A stretch of 31,394 nucleotides of DNA from Nemertoderma westbladi (Eukaryota > Xenacoelomorpha > Nemertodermatida > Nemertodermatidae): NCBI GenBank assembly GCA_032718475.1, contig JAUCBJ010002751.1, forward strand, positions 1 to 31,394. The letters are read 5' to 3'. The translations under genes and the position numbers were made by a program. How positions within the stretch are numbered: the stretch's first letter is position 1; every line of letters starts with the position of its first letter. This document shows, piece after piece, positions 1 through 12,738 of this stretch. The notes beneath the pieces are model-generated. The model did no database searches. It worked only from the letters and a program-made list of their open reading frames with translations, and was not told the DNA's origin.

Positions 1-1265
1 GTTTTGATAATGACGCGGCTGCGAGTTTGTGGTGTTGATGTAAATGGGTTGTTTGATCGGGGAGTGGCGTCCCGTTCCGAGTCCTTTTCAGGCTCGTACT
101 TGGGTACACTCGCTGTCGTGGTGTTGGATGGGAAATAGGGTTCCTCATTCTTTAACGTAGCCGGTGGGGGATGGAACACCGGGGCTTGTGCCGATAGCGT
201 AGACTGTTTGGTGGGCGGGATCTCGGGTTTCGGAGGCTTCGCCGCTGTCGGTGTAAATGACTTTTCTAACTCCGGTACCGGAATTGGTTCATATTCCTGA
301 TCTATATCCCTTTCCCAGTCCTCGTAGAGTTGAATATCTCGTTCTATAAGTGCGGCTTCGTATTCTGCGAGTTTTGCGATATCCGCATTCTTTTTGTGGA
401 TGAGAATTGCTTGGGCCTCGGCGTGTTGTTTACGCATTTCCGCTTCCCATTTACGTTGTTCGATCTCTCGTTCGGCCTCTCGTCCGCGTTGTTCGGCCTC
501 CTGTCTGCGTTGTTCGGCCTCTAGTCTATGTTGTTCGGCCTGTCGTTCGGCCTCTAGTCTATGTTGTTCGGCCTCCTGTTCGCGTTGTTCGGCCTGCCGT
601 TCGGCCGCTTGTTCGGCCTCTCGCTTTTGTGTCTCGGCGGCTAATACATCTTGCTCGGCTTGCAGTTGAATATACTCATCTTCCATCCGAGCTTTGAGGG
701 CTAATGCCTTCCGTTCTCGCAGTTGGTCTCGGAGTGGCGGCGCCCCTTGAGAACTGCGCGCTGAGCCGGATATTTCGCTCCTAGCGCTGGAGTGCTGATC
801 TCTAACGGACCCCGTTCTCTTTCGATGTACTGCTGTCCTGATGCTGGAGGATCGTACCGATTCCGCGTCTGTTCTTTCGGCCCTCTTGTAATACTGTTCC
901 TCATAGCCTCTCACAAGGCTGAGGGTCCTCCGGTGTTGTTTGCGGAACCCATCTAGATGTACAACGTGTTCTTCCAACTTGGGGTAGTTTTCCAGATCGG
1001 TGGGGGGAACGAGCTCTTGGTACGCCTGTATCATTCTTTCGTACCGCTGTAGGATATTTCGGATACTTTGAAGCTGAGTTTGTACCTCATTGAGGGGGGT
1101 TTTGACTCCCTTGAGTTGTTTCTCCATCCGTTGATACGCTCGGGTTACTCCGCCTTCAAGAGCCCCTAACCGACGGGTCATGTTCTTGACGTTTGGTACC
1201 TCGTCGGCTTCCGAGTCTGTGTGGTGATCCATCTCGTCGGTATCGGATACGTTATTTGTGGTCAT
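1..1265 (-). CDS. Gag-like coiled-coil protein, N-terminal 421 codons, runs off window
   Basis: On the minus strand an ATG at 1265 opens a frame without any stop to base 3, so the C-terminus lies outside the window. The start is acidic (MTTNNVSDTDEMDHH), followed by a probable helical region (RMEKQLKGVKTPLNEVQTQL, then LEEHVVHLDGFRKQHRRTL), a Ser/Arg-rich linker, a Glu/Ala/Gln/Arg-rich coiled coil built from EAEQ-type repeats (about residues 215-275), and a Pro-rich tail with YEPEKDSE. This organisation resembles the gag part of LTR retrotransposons, perhaps BEL/Pao, but no protease, zinc knuckle or RT is in view. The start is supported by an ATGA overlap with the ORF upstream. It could instead be a host coiled-coil protein. 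The open frame is clear; the family is an inference. Confidence 0.6.
   Translation of the reverse strand, partial: MTTNNVSDTDEMDHHTDSEADEVPNVKNMTRRLGALEGGVTRAYQRMEKQLKGVKTPLNEVQTQLQSIRNILQRYERMIQAYQELVPPTDLENYPKLEEHVVHLDGFRKQHRRTLSLVRGYEEQYYKRAERTDAESVRSSSIRTAVHRKRTGSVRDQHSSARSEISGSARSSQGAPPLRDQLRERKALALKARMEDEYIQLQAEQDVLAAETQKREAEQAAERQAEQREQEAEQHRLEAERQAEQHRLEAEQRRQEAEQRGREAEREIEQRKWEAEMRKQHAEAQAILIHKKNADIAKLAEYEAALIERDIQLYEDWERDIDQEYEPIPVPELEKSFTPTAAKPPKPEIPPTKQSTLSAQAPVFHPPPATLKNEEPYFPSNTTTASVPKYEPEKDSERDATPRSNNPFTSTPQTRSRVIIK
472..625 (-). repeat. Coding minisatellite for EAEQ repeats
   Basis: Units of about 21-24 bp beginning CGGCCT on the plus strand repeat head to tail inside the gag-like frame. 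On the minus strand they read as EAEQHRL / EAERQAEQ-type units, in multiples of three bases, so the frame is kept. This is a DNA-level repeat, not only biased composition: the CGGCCTCTAGTCTATGTTG stretch occurs twice. It encodes a long charged helix. Confidence 0.8.
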
Positions 1266-1453
1266 TGTAACGCCTCGTCGATGGCGAGATACGCGATGTC
1301 GTAAAACAGTTCTTCGTAGGTATTGTACTCAGCTTGGACCACCCGAACAGTAATCCTGAATCGTCCAACGTTCGTTCCTTGTACCTCAACTTCGACGTGC
1401 CAGATTCCTGGCTCAACTTGAATTATATCAATGGGTGTGATCGATACTTCCAT
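1262..1453 (-). CDS. Small 63-aa ORF overlapping the gag-like ORF by ATGA
   Basis: This short frame on the minus strand starts MEVSITPIDIIQVEP and ends IDEALQ. Its TGA stop (1264-1262) shares four bases, ATGA, with the ATG of the gag-like frame (1265-1263). The alternating hydrophobic pattern (IWHVEVEVQGTNVGRFRITV) suggests a small beta-rich domain. I do not recognise a family. The ATGA overlap is the layout used for termination-reinitiation in some bicistronic retroelement and viral RNAs, so the small ORF may set the level of the downstream protein. It could be a chance ORF, but codon use looks like that of its neighbour and the junction is precise. Confidence 0.5.
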   Translation of the reverse strand: MEVSITPIDIIQVEPGIWHVEVEVQGTNVGRFRITVRVVQAEYNTYEELFYDIAYLAIDEALQ

Positions 1454-1613
1454 TCCCTGTTAACAACTCTCCCGAATTGTGATCTGCCGACTACGAGTTG
1501 GTTAGATCGAGTTTGTTGTTTAATTAAACCACGACTTTGTCTCAACTCAAATACCAGAGTTTCCTCGTAGTGGGTGCTGGCAAGCACGTAGAGAGTTTTT
1601 GAAGAGTATTGAA
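1454..1613. other. Non-coding leader-like stretch
   Basis: This lies between the small ORF and the palindromic repeats. I see no supported gene. It would be the leader upstream of the minus-strand gag-like unit if that unit is a retroelement. Confidence 0.3.
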
Positions 1614-1620
1614 GGATTCT

Positions 1621-1747
1621 CAACTTCCACCAGTTGAAGTTGACCGTAATTATCCTTAATTTTGACACCGTGTCAAAATTAACCGCATTAATTATTCTTA
1701 ATTTTGACACCCGTTCAAAATTAACCATATAATTATTCTTAATTTTG
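1621..1747. repeat. 42-bp repeat carrying AT-rich palindromes
   Basis: At 1656-1682 two 13-base arms, TTAATTTTGACAC and GTGTCAAAATTAA, surround a single C. The unit recurs 42 bp later (1698-1724) with 10-base arms, and a third half copy starts near 1739. Just before these, CAACTTC (1621-1627) pairs with GAAGTTG (1636-1642). The symmetry suggests a dimeric DNA-binding site or cruciform-forming repeats in the control region upstream of the minus-strand ORFs, but no function can be shown here. Confidence 0.75.
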
Positions 1748-1749
1748 TT

Positions 1750-2130
1750 GCCGTTATTCCTACACCAGGGGGAAAAACGCCGATGCTGGAGACGTGACTT
1801 AACAGACCACCGAGCCCCGGCCAGTCACCGGATATTGATTGTGGGGAGGGAATATTTCTAAGATGCAAGTTTGCGGTTGAGAAAAGCTGCATTAGTTGGA
1901 TATACTCTTTAATGTAACTTCCTATAGTTGAAAACCTGTTGAAACCTGATTAAGAATAATTTTGGGCTTCCCCAAATCAATATACACCAAATATTCACAA
2001 TAAGTATACACGATAATATAAATCCCTACGGTATATTATTTAATAACCCGCTGTTCGCTCAGAATTTTAGCCTACCTAATGTTCCCCAGATTTTCCCTCA
2101 GTCCCAGTCTTAGTGCCGTAGTGTCGGTGT
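1750..2130. other. Non-coding stretch, nothing recognised
   Basis: AT-rich in its second half. I find no supported ORF, RNA gene or clear repeat here. Confidence 0.4.
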
Positions 2131-2139
2131 CGGTCGACC

Positions 2140-2935
2140 CTGTCGCGTGTCCGTTCCACCCCTCACGAACCCCGAAGGGAACGATCATCGAGAACCAGCA
2201 CGGCTTGGCTAAGGGTCGGTCCAGTCGGTAGACTCTGTCGCGTATCCGTACCACCCCTCTCGAACCCCGAAGGGTTCGGTCATCGAGAACCAGTACGGCT
2301 TGGCTAGGAGTCTGTCGTGTCGGTGGACCCGTTCGCGTGTCCGTTCCACCCCTCACGAACCCCGAAGGGTTCGATCATCGAGAACCAGAACGGCTTGGCT
2401 AGGGGTCCGTCAGTTCATCACAGAAACCCAACCACCTAGGCTTTCCGAGTCCTTTTCAGGCTCGTAGTCGCTTCGGCAGCCGAGAAACTGCTCCGAACAG
2501 TCGGTAGGCCAGTAGAGTCTAGTCGAGTCTAGTCCTTTGTCTTTCGACCCCATCGCGTGTCCGTTCCACCCCTCACGAACCCCGAAGGGAACGATCATCG
2601 AGAACCAGAACGGCTTGGCTAAGGGGTCTGTCGTCGGTTCCCGTCGCGAATCACAGTCAAGCAGTCAGCGTTCCGAGTCCTTTTCAGGCTCGTAGTAGCC
2701 GCAGTTGACCCGAGACCGCTAAGGGCAGTCCTTGTCAAACCAGTCCTGTGGCCAGCCCTTTCGCATGTCCGTCCCACCCCTCACGAACCCCGAAGGGATC
2801 GGTCATCGAGAACCAGTACGGCTTAGGTCAGGGGGCAGTCTTAAGTTGGCCACCTGTTCGCGTGTCCGCTCCACCCCTCACGAACCCCGGGGTTCGATCA
2901 TCGAGACCCAGAACGGCTTGGCTACTAAGGGGCCG
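2140..2935. repeat. Six-copy GC-rich repeat with UUCG-type hairpin
   Basis: A core of about 65 bp (CCACCCCTCACGAACCCC, then a GATCATCGAGAACCAG stretch and CGGCTTGGCTA) occurs six times, about 95 bp apart or 205-225 bp apart where an extra module is present. Its centre forms a hairpin. At 2261-2278 and 2356-2373 the arms CGAACCC and GGGTTCG enclose CGAA, which on the minus strand is a C(UUCG)G tetraloop. Copies at 2166, 2576 and 2784 have weaker stems; the copy at 2881-2896 lost the loop and is a perfect 16-bp palindrome. The extra modules hold a 24-25-nt motif (2443-2466, 2670-2694, 2974-2998, the last just beyond this array) that is also found at 74-98 inside the gag-like frame. Short ORFs across this region are not supported as genes. 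Confidence 0.75.
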
Positions 2936-2999
2936 TCGGTGCCCGTCGCAAATCCCTGACACAAGCAGTCAGCGTTCCGAGTCCTTTTCAGGCTCGTAG

Positions 3000-3341
3000 T
3001 AGCTGCCGTTGGCCAGGGACCGCTAAGGGCAGTCCTTGTCCTTTAGGCCTGGCGCATTACCAAATCCACCCCTACAGGCAGCAGGAAGTTGGCCAGGGCC
3101 TAATAGTACTCAGGCTAACCTGAATACTGCTTGCATTTTCCATCCCCCCTGGCCCTTATAACTATGAAATTATTCCCGTACCCTGTAAGTTGCCCCAAAG
3201 TTCGCCCATAAATCGCCCCCAGTTTATTGAATGTGCCCAAAACCCATGGTCCCGCACCCAGTAGTAATATCGGAATAATCAATTTTAATAAAATACAAAA
3301 ATATTCAACTCGCGTTATGGAAAGTTGAAATACCGCGAACA
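3000..3341. other. Non-coding flank of the satellite
   Basis: Single-copy-looking sequence between the GC-rich repeats and the first satellite monomer. I see nothing recognisable. Similarity to the satellite begins abruptly at 3342. Confidence 0.4.
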
Positions 3342-6300
3342 GTATCTACCTACCCAATGTTGGATCAATGATACTCCCAACTAAAATCTTTCTATTCTAA
3401 CACATTATTGTATCTACCTACCCAATGTTGGATCAATGATACTCCCAACTAAATATTTATCTATTCTAACACATTATTGTATCTACCCACCCAATGTTGG
3501 ATCAATGATACTCCCAACTAAAATACTTCTATTCTAACACATTATTGTATCTACCTACCCAATGTTGGATCAATGATACTCCCAACTAAAATCTTTCTAT
3601 TCTAACACATTATTGTATCTACCTACCCAATGTTGGATCAATGATACTCCCAACTAAATATTTATCTATTCTAACACATTATTGTATCTACCTACCCAAT
3701 GTTGGATCAATGATACTCCCAACTAAATATTTATCTATTCTAACACATTATTGTATCTACCTACCCAATGTTGGATCAATGATACTCCCAACTAAATATT
3801 TATCTATTCTAACACATTATTGTATCTACCTACCCAATGTTGGATCAATGATACTCCCAACTAAATATTTATCTATTCTAACACATTATTGTATCTACCT
3901 ACCCAATGTTGGATCAATGATACTCCCAACTAAATATTTATCTATTCTAACACATTATTGTATCTACCTACCCAATGTTGGATCAATGATACTCCCAACT
4001 AAATATTTATCTATTCTAACACATTATTGTATCTACCTACCCAATGTTGGATCAATGATACTCCCAACTAAATATTTATCTATTCTAACACATTATTGTA
4101 TCTACCTACCCAATGTTGGATCAATGATACTCCCAACTAAAATCGTTCTATTCTAACACATTATTGTATCTACCCACCCAATGTTGGATCAATGATACTC
4201 CCAACTAAAATACTTCTATTCTAACACATTATTGTATCTACCTACCCAATGTTGGATCAATGATACTCCCAACTAAAATCTTTCTATTCTAACACATTAT
4301 TGTATCTACCTACCCAATGTTGGATCAATGATACTCCCAACTAAATATTTATCTATTCTAACACATTATTGTATCTACCTACCCAATGTTGGATCAATGA
4401 TACTCCCAACTAAATATTTATCTATTCTAACACATTATTGTATCTACCTACCCAATGTTGGATCAATGATACTCCCAACTAAATATTTATCTATTCTAAC
4501 ACATTATTGTATCTACCCACCCAATGTTGGATCAATGATACTCCCAACTAAATATTTATCTATTCTAACACATTATTGTATCTACCTACCCAATGTTGGA
4601 TCAATGATACTCCCAACTAAATATTTATCTATTCTAACACATTATTGTATCTACCCACCCAATGTTGGATCAATGATACTCCCAACTAAATATTTATCTA
4701 TTCTAACACATTATTGTATCTACCTACCCAATGTTGGATCAATGATACTCCCAACTAAATATTTATCTATTCTAACACATTATTGTATCTACCCACCCAA
4801 TGTTGGATCAATGATACTCCCAACTAAAATACTTCTATTCTAACACATTATTGTATCTACCTACCCAATGTTGGATCAATGATACTCCCAACTAAAATCT
4901 TTCTATTCTAACACATTATTGTATCTACCTACCCAATGTTGGATCAATGATACTCCCAACTAAATATTTATCTATTCTAACACATTATTGTATCTACCTA
5001 CCCAATGTTGGATCAATGATACTCCCAACTAAATATTTATCTATTCTAACACATTATTGTATCTACCTACCCAATGTTGGATCAATGATACTCCCAACTA
5101 AATATTTATCTATTCTAACACATTATTGTATCTACCTACCCAATGTTGGATCAATGATACTCCCAACTAAAATACTTCTATTCTAACACATTATTGTATC
5201 TACCTACCCAATGTTGGATCAATGATACTCCCAACTAAAATCTTTCTATTCTAACACATTATTGTATCTACCTACCCAATGTTGGATCAATGATACTCCC
5301 AACTAAAATACTTCTATTCTAACACATTATTGTATCTACCTACCCAATGTTGGATCAATGATACTCCCAACTAAATATTTATCTATTCTAACACATTATT
5401 GTATCTACCTACCCAATGTTGGATCAATGATACTCCCAACTAAATACTTTCTATTCTAACACATTATTGTATCTACCTACCCAATGTTGGATCAATGATA
5501 CTCCCAACTAAATATTTATCTATTCTAACACATTATTGTATCTACCTACCCAATGTTGGATCAATGATACTCCCAACTAAAATACTTCTATTCTAACACA
5601 TTATTGTATCTACCTACCCAATGTTGGATCAATGATACTCCCAACTAAAATCTTTCTATTCTAACACATTATTGTATCTACCTACCCAATGTTGGATCAA
5701 TGATACTCCCAACTAAATATTTATCTATTCTAACACATTATTGTATCTACCTACCCAATGTTGGATCAATGATACTCCCAACTAAAATACTTCTATTCTA
5801 ACACATTATTGTATCTACCTACCCAATGTTGGATCAATGATACTCCCAACTAAAATCTTTCTATTCTAACACATTATTGTATCTACCTACCCAATGTTGG
5901 ATCAATGATACTCCCAACTAAAATACTTCTATTCTAACACATTATTGTATCTACCTACCCAATGTTGGATCAATGATACTCCCAACTAAATATTTATCTA
6001 TTCTAACACATTATTGTATCTACCTACCCAATGTTGGATCAATGATACTCCCAACTAAAATACTTCTATTCTAACACATTATTGTATCTACCTACCCAAT
6101 GTTGGATCAATGATACTCCCAACTAAAATACTTCTATTCTAACACATTATTGTATCTACCTACCCAATGTTGGATCAATGATACTCCCAACTAAATATTT
6201 ATCTATTCTAACACATTATTGTATCTACCTACCCAATGTTGGATCAATGATACTCCCAACTAAAATCTTTCTATTCTAACACATTATTGTATCTACCTAC

Positions 6301-9300
6301 CCAATGTTGGATCAATGATACTCCCAACTAAATATTTATCTATTCTAACACATTATTGTATCTACCTACCCAATGTTGGATCAATGATACTCCCAACTAA
6401 AATCTTTCTATTCTAACACATTATTGTATCTACCTACCCAATGTTGGATCAATGATACTCCCAACTAAAATACTTTCTATTCTAACACATTATTGTATCT
6501 ACCTACCCAATGTTGGATCAATGATACTCCCAACTAAATATTTATCTATTCTAACACATTATTGTATCTACCTACCCAATGTTGGATCAATGATACTCCC
6601 AACTAAATATCTTATCTATTCTAACACATTATTGTATCTACCTACCCAATGTTGGATCAATGATACTCCCAACTAAAATACTTTCTATTCTAACACATTA
6701 TTGTATCTACCTACCCAATGTTGGATCAATGATACTCCCAACTAAATATTTATCTATTCTAACACATTATTGTATCTACCTACCCAATGTTGGATCAATG
6801 ATACTCCCAACTAAAATACTTCTATTCTAACACATTATTGTATCTACCTACCCAATGTTGGATCAATGATACTCCCAACTAAATATTTATCTATTCTAAC
6901 ACATTATTGTATCTACCTACCCAATGTTGGATCAATGATACTCCCAACTAAAATACTTTCTATTCTAACACATTATTGTATCTACCTACCCAATGTTGGA
7001 TCAATGATACTCCCAACTAAAATCTTCTATTCTAACACATTATTGTATCTACCTACCCAATGTTGGATCAATGATACTCCCAACTAAATATTTATCTATT
7101 CTAACACATTATTGTATCTACCTACCCAATGTTGGATCAATGATACTCCCAACTAAAATCTTTCTATTCTAACACATTATTGTATCTACCTACCCAATGT
7201 TGGATCAATGATACTCCCAACTAAATATTTATCTATTCTAACACATTATTGTATCTACCTACCCAATGTTGGATCAATGATACTCCCAACTAAAATCTTT
7301 CTATTCTAACACATTATTGTATCTACCTACCCAATGTTGGATCAATGATACTCCCAACTAAAATACTTCTATTCTAACACATTATTGTATCTACCTACCC
7401 AATGTTGGATCAATGATACTCCCAACTAAATATTTATCTATTCTAACACATTATTGTATCTACCTACCCAATGTTGGATCAATGATACTCCCAACTAAAT
7501 ATCTTCTATTCTAACACATTATTGTATCTACCTACCCAATGTTGGATCAATGATACTCCCAACTAAAATCTTTCTATTCTAACACATTATTGTATCTACC
7601 TACCCAATGTTGGATCAATGATACTCCCAACTAAAATCTTTCTATTCTAACACATTATTGTATCTACCTACCCAATGTTGGATCAATGATACTCCCAACT
7701 AAAATCTTTCTATTCTAACACATTATTGTATCTACCTACCCAATGTTGGATCAATGATACTCCCAACTAAAATCTTTCTATTCTAACACATTATTGTATC
7801 TACCTACCCAATGTTGGATCAATGATACTCCCAACTAAAATACTTCTATTCTAACACATTATTGTATCTACCTACCCAATGTTGGATCAATGATACTCCC
7901 AACTAAATATTTATCTATTCTAACACATTATTGTATCTACCTACCCAATGTTGGATCAATGATACTCCCAACTAAATATTTATCTATTCTAACACATTAT
8001 TGTATCTACCTACCCAATGTTGGATCAATGATACTCCCAACTAAATATTTATCTATTCTAACACATTATTGTATCTACCTACCCAATGTTGGATCAATGA
8101 TACTCCCAACTAAATACTTTCTATTCTAACACATTATTGTATCTACCTACCCAATGTTGGATCAATGATACTCCCAACTAAAATCTTTCTATTCTAACAC
8201 ATTATTGTATCTACCTACCCAATGTTGGATCAATGATACTCCCAACTAAATATTTATCTATTCTAACACATTATTGTATCTACCTACCCAATGTTGGATC
8301 AATGATACTCCCAACTAAATATTTATCTATTCTAACACATTATTGTATCTACCTACCCAATGTTGGATCAATGATACTCCCAACTAAATATTCTATCTAT
8401 TCTAACACATTATTGTATCTACCTACCCAATGTTGGATCAATGATACTCCCAACTAAAATCTTTCTATTCTAACACATTATTGTATCTACCTACCCAATG
8501 TTGGATCAATGATACTCCCAACTAAATATTTATCTATTCTAACACATTATTGTATCTACCTACCCAATGTTGGATCAATGATACTCCCAACTAAATATTT
8601 ATCTATTCTAACACATTATTGTATCTACCTACCCAATGTTGGATCAATGATACTCCCAACTAAAATACTTATCTATTCTAACACATTATTGTATCTACCT
8701 ACCCAATGTTGGATCAATGATACTCCCAACTAAATATTTATCTATTCTAACACATTATTGTATCTACCTACCCAATGTTGGATCAATGATACTCCCAACT
8801 AAAATTCTTCTATTCTAACACATTATTGTATCTACCTACCCAATGTTGGATCAATGATACTCCCAACTAAATATTTATCTATTCTAACACATTATTGTAT
8901 CTACCTACCCAATGTTGGATCAATGATACTCCCAACTAAAATCTTTCTATTCTAACACATTATTGTATCTACCTACCCAATGTTGGATCAATGATACTCC
9001 CAACTAAATATTTATCTATTCTAACACATTATTGTATCTACCTACCCAATGTTGGATCAATGATACTCCCAACTAAATATTTATCTATTCTAACACATTA
9101 TTGTATCTACCTACCCAATGTTGGATCAATGATACTCCCAACTAAAATATCTTCTATTCTAACACATTATTGTATCTACCTACCCAATGTTGGATCAATG
9201 ATACTCCCAACTAAAATCTTTCTATTCTAACACATTATTGTATCTACCTACCCAATGTTGGATCAATGATACTCCCAACTAAATATTTATCTATTCTAAC

Positions 9301-12300
9301 ACATTATTGTATCTACCTACCCAATGTTGGATCAATGATACTCCCAACTAAAATACTTTCTATTCTAACACATTATTGTATCTACCTACCCAATGTTGGA
9401 TCAATGATACTCCCAACTAAAATCTTTCTATTCTAACACATTATTGTATCTACCTACCCAATGTTGGATCAATGATACTCCCAACTAAATATTTATCTAT
9501 TCTAACACATTATTGTATCTACCTACCCAATGTTGGATCAATGATACTCCCAACTAAAATACTTACTATTCTAACACATTATTGTATCTACCTACCCAAT
9601 GTTGGATCAATGATACTCCCAACTAAATATTTATCTATTCTAACACATTATTGTATCTACCTACCCAATGTTGGATCAATGATACTCCCAACTAAAATAC
9701 TTCTATTCTAACACATTATTGTATCTACCTACCCAATGTTGGATCAATGATACTCCCAACTAAATATTTATCTATTCTAACACATTATTGTATCTACCTA
9801 CCCAATGTTGGATCAATGATACTCCCAACTAAAATCTTTCTATTCTAACACATTATTGTATCTACCTACCCAATGTTGGATCAATGATACTCCCAACTAA
9901 ATATTTATCTATTCTAACACATTATTGTATCTACCTACCCAATGTTGGATCAATGATACTCCCAACTAAATATTTATCTATTCTAACACATTATTGTATC
10001 TACCTACCCAATGTTGGATCAATGATACTCCCAACTAAAATACTTCTATTCTAACACATTATTGTATCTACCTACCCAATGTTGGATCAATGATACTCCC
10101 AACTAAAATCTTTCTATTCTAACACATTATTGTATCTACCTACCCAATGTTGGATCAATGATACTCCCAACTAAATATTTATCTATTCTAACACATTATT
10201 GTATCTACCTACCCAATGTTGGATCAATGATACTCCCAACTAAATATTTATCTATTCTAACACATTATTGTATCTACCTACCCAATGTTGGATCAATGAT
10301 ACTCCCAACTAAAATACTTACTATTCTAACACATTATTGTATCTACCTACCCAATGTTGGATCAATGATACTCCCAACTAAATATTTATCTATTCTAACA
10401 CATTATTGTATCTACCTACCCAATGTTGGATCAATGATACTCCCAACTAAAATACTTCTATTCTAACACATTATTGTATCTACCTACCCAATGTTGGATC
10501 AATGATACTCCCAACTAAATATTTATCTATTCTAACACATTATTGTATCTACCTACCCAATGTTGGATCAATGATACTCCCAACTAAAATCTTTCTATTC
10601 TAACACATTATTGTATCTACCTACCCAATGTTGGATCAATGATACTCCCAACTAAATATTTATCTATTCTAACACATTATTGTATCTACCCACCCAATGT
10701 TGGATCAATGATACTCCCAACTAAAATCTTTCTATTCTAACACATTATTGTATCTACCTACCCAATGTTGGATCAATGATACTCCCAACTAAATATTTAT
10801 CTATTCTAACACATTATTGTATCTACCTACCCAATGTTGGATCAATGATACTCCCAACTAAAATACTTCTATTCTAACACATTATTGTATCTACCTACCC
10901 AATGTTGGATCAATGATACTCCCAACTAAAATACTTCTATTCTAACACATTATTGTATCTACCTACCCAATGTTGGATCAATGATACTCCCAACTAAAAT
11001 ACTTCTATTCTAACACATTATTGTATCTACCTACCCAATGTTGGATCAATGATACTCCCAACTAAAATCTTTCTATTCTAACACATTATTGTATCTACCT
11101 ACCCAATGTTGGATCAATGATACTCCCAACTAAAATCTTTCTATTCTAACACATTATTGTATCTACCTACCCAATGTTGGATCAATGATACTCCCAACTA
11201 AAATACTTCTATTCTAACACATTATTGTATCTACCTACCCAATGTTGGATCAATGATACTCCCAACTAAAATCTTTCTATTCTAACACATTATTGTATCT
11301 ACCTACCCAATGTTGGATCAATGATACTCCCAACTAAAATACTTCTATTCTAACACATTATTGTATCTACCTACCCAATGTTGGATCAATGATACTCCCA
11401 ACTAAAATACTTCTATTCTAACACATTATTGTATCTACCTACCCAATGTTGGATCAATGATACTCCCAACTAAAATCTTTCTATTCTAACACATTATTGT
11501 ATCTACCTACCCAATGTTGGATCAATGATACTCCCAACTAAATATTTATCTATTCTAACACATTATTGTATCTACCTACCCAATGTTGGATCAATGATAC
11601 TCCCAACTAAATATTTATCTATTCTAACACATTATTGTATCTACCTACCCAATGTTGGATCAATGATACTCCCAACTAAAATCTTTCTATTCTAACACAT
11701 TATTGTATCTACCTACCCAATGTTGGATCAATGATACTCCCAACTAAATATTTATCTATTCTAACACATTATTGTATCTACCTACCCAATGTTGGATCAA
11801 TGATACTCCCAACTAAATATTTATCTATTCTAACACATTATTGTATCTACCTACCCAATGTTGGATCAATGATACTCCCAACTAAATATTTATCTATTCT
11901 AACACATTATTGTATCTACCTACCCAATGTTGGATCAATGATACTCCCAACTAAATATTTATCTATTCTAACACATTATTGTATCCACCTACCCAATGTT
12001 GGATCAATGATACTCCCAACTAAAATCTTTCTATTCTAACACATTATTGTATCTACCTACCCAATGTTGGATCAATGATACTCCCAACTAAATATTTATC
12101 TATTCTAACACATTATTGTATCTACCTACCCAATGTTGGATCAATGATACTCCCAACTAAATATTTATCTATTCTAACACATTATTGTATCCACCTACCC
12201 AATGTTGGATCAATGATACTCCCAACTAAAATCTTTCTATTCTAACACATTATTGTATCTACCTACCCAATGTTGGATCAATGATACTCCCAACTAAATA

Positions 12301-12738
12301 TTTATCTATTCTAACACATTATTGTATCTACCTACCCAATGTTGGATCAATGATACTCCCAACTAAATATTTATCTATTCTAACACATTATTGTATCTAC
12401 CTACCCAATGTTGGATCAATGATACTCCCAACTAAATATTTATCTATTCTAACACATTATTGTATCTACCTACCCAATGTTGGATCAATGATACTCCCAA
12501 CTAAAATCTTTCTATTCTAACACATTATTGTATCTACCTACCCAATGTTGGATCAATGATACTCCCAACTAAATATTTATCTATTCTAACACATTATTGT
12601 ATCTACCTACCCAATGTTGGATCAATGATACTCCCAACTAAATATTTATCTATTCTAACACATTATTGTATCTACCTACCCAATGTTGGATCAATGATAC
12701 TCCCAACTAAATATTTATCTATTCTAACACATTATTGT

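Noticed and set aside
394-697. Two overlapping plus-strand Ser/Cys- and Val/Arg-rich ORFs
   Set aside because: They are antisense shadows of the EAEQ coding repeat in the minus-strand frame.
2072-2999. Minus and plus ORFs in the GC-rich repeats
   Set aside because: They arise from the repeat units and are not kept across copies; no domain is recognisable.
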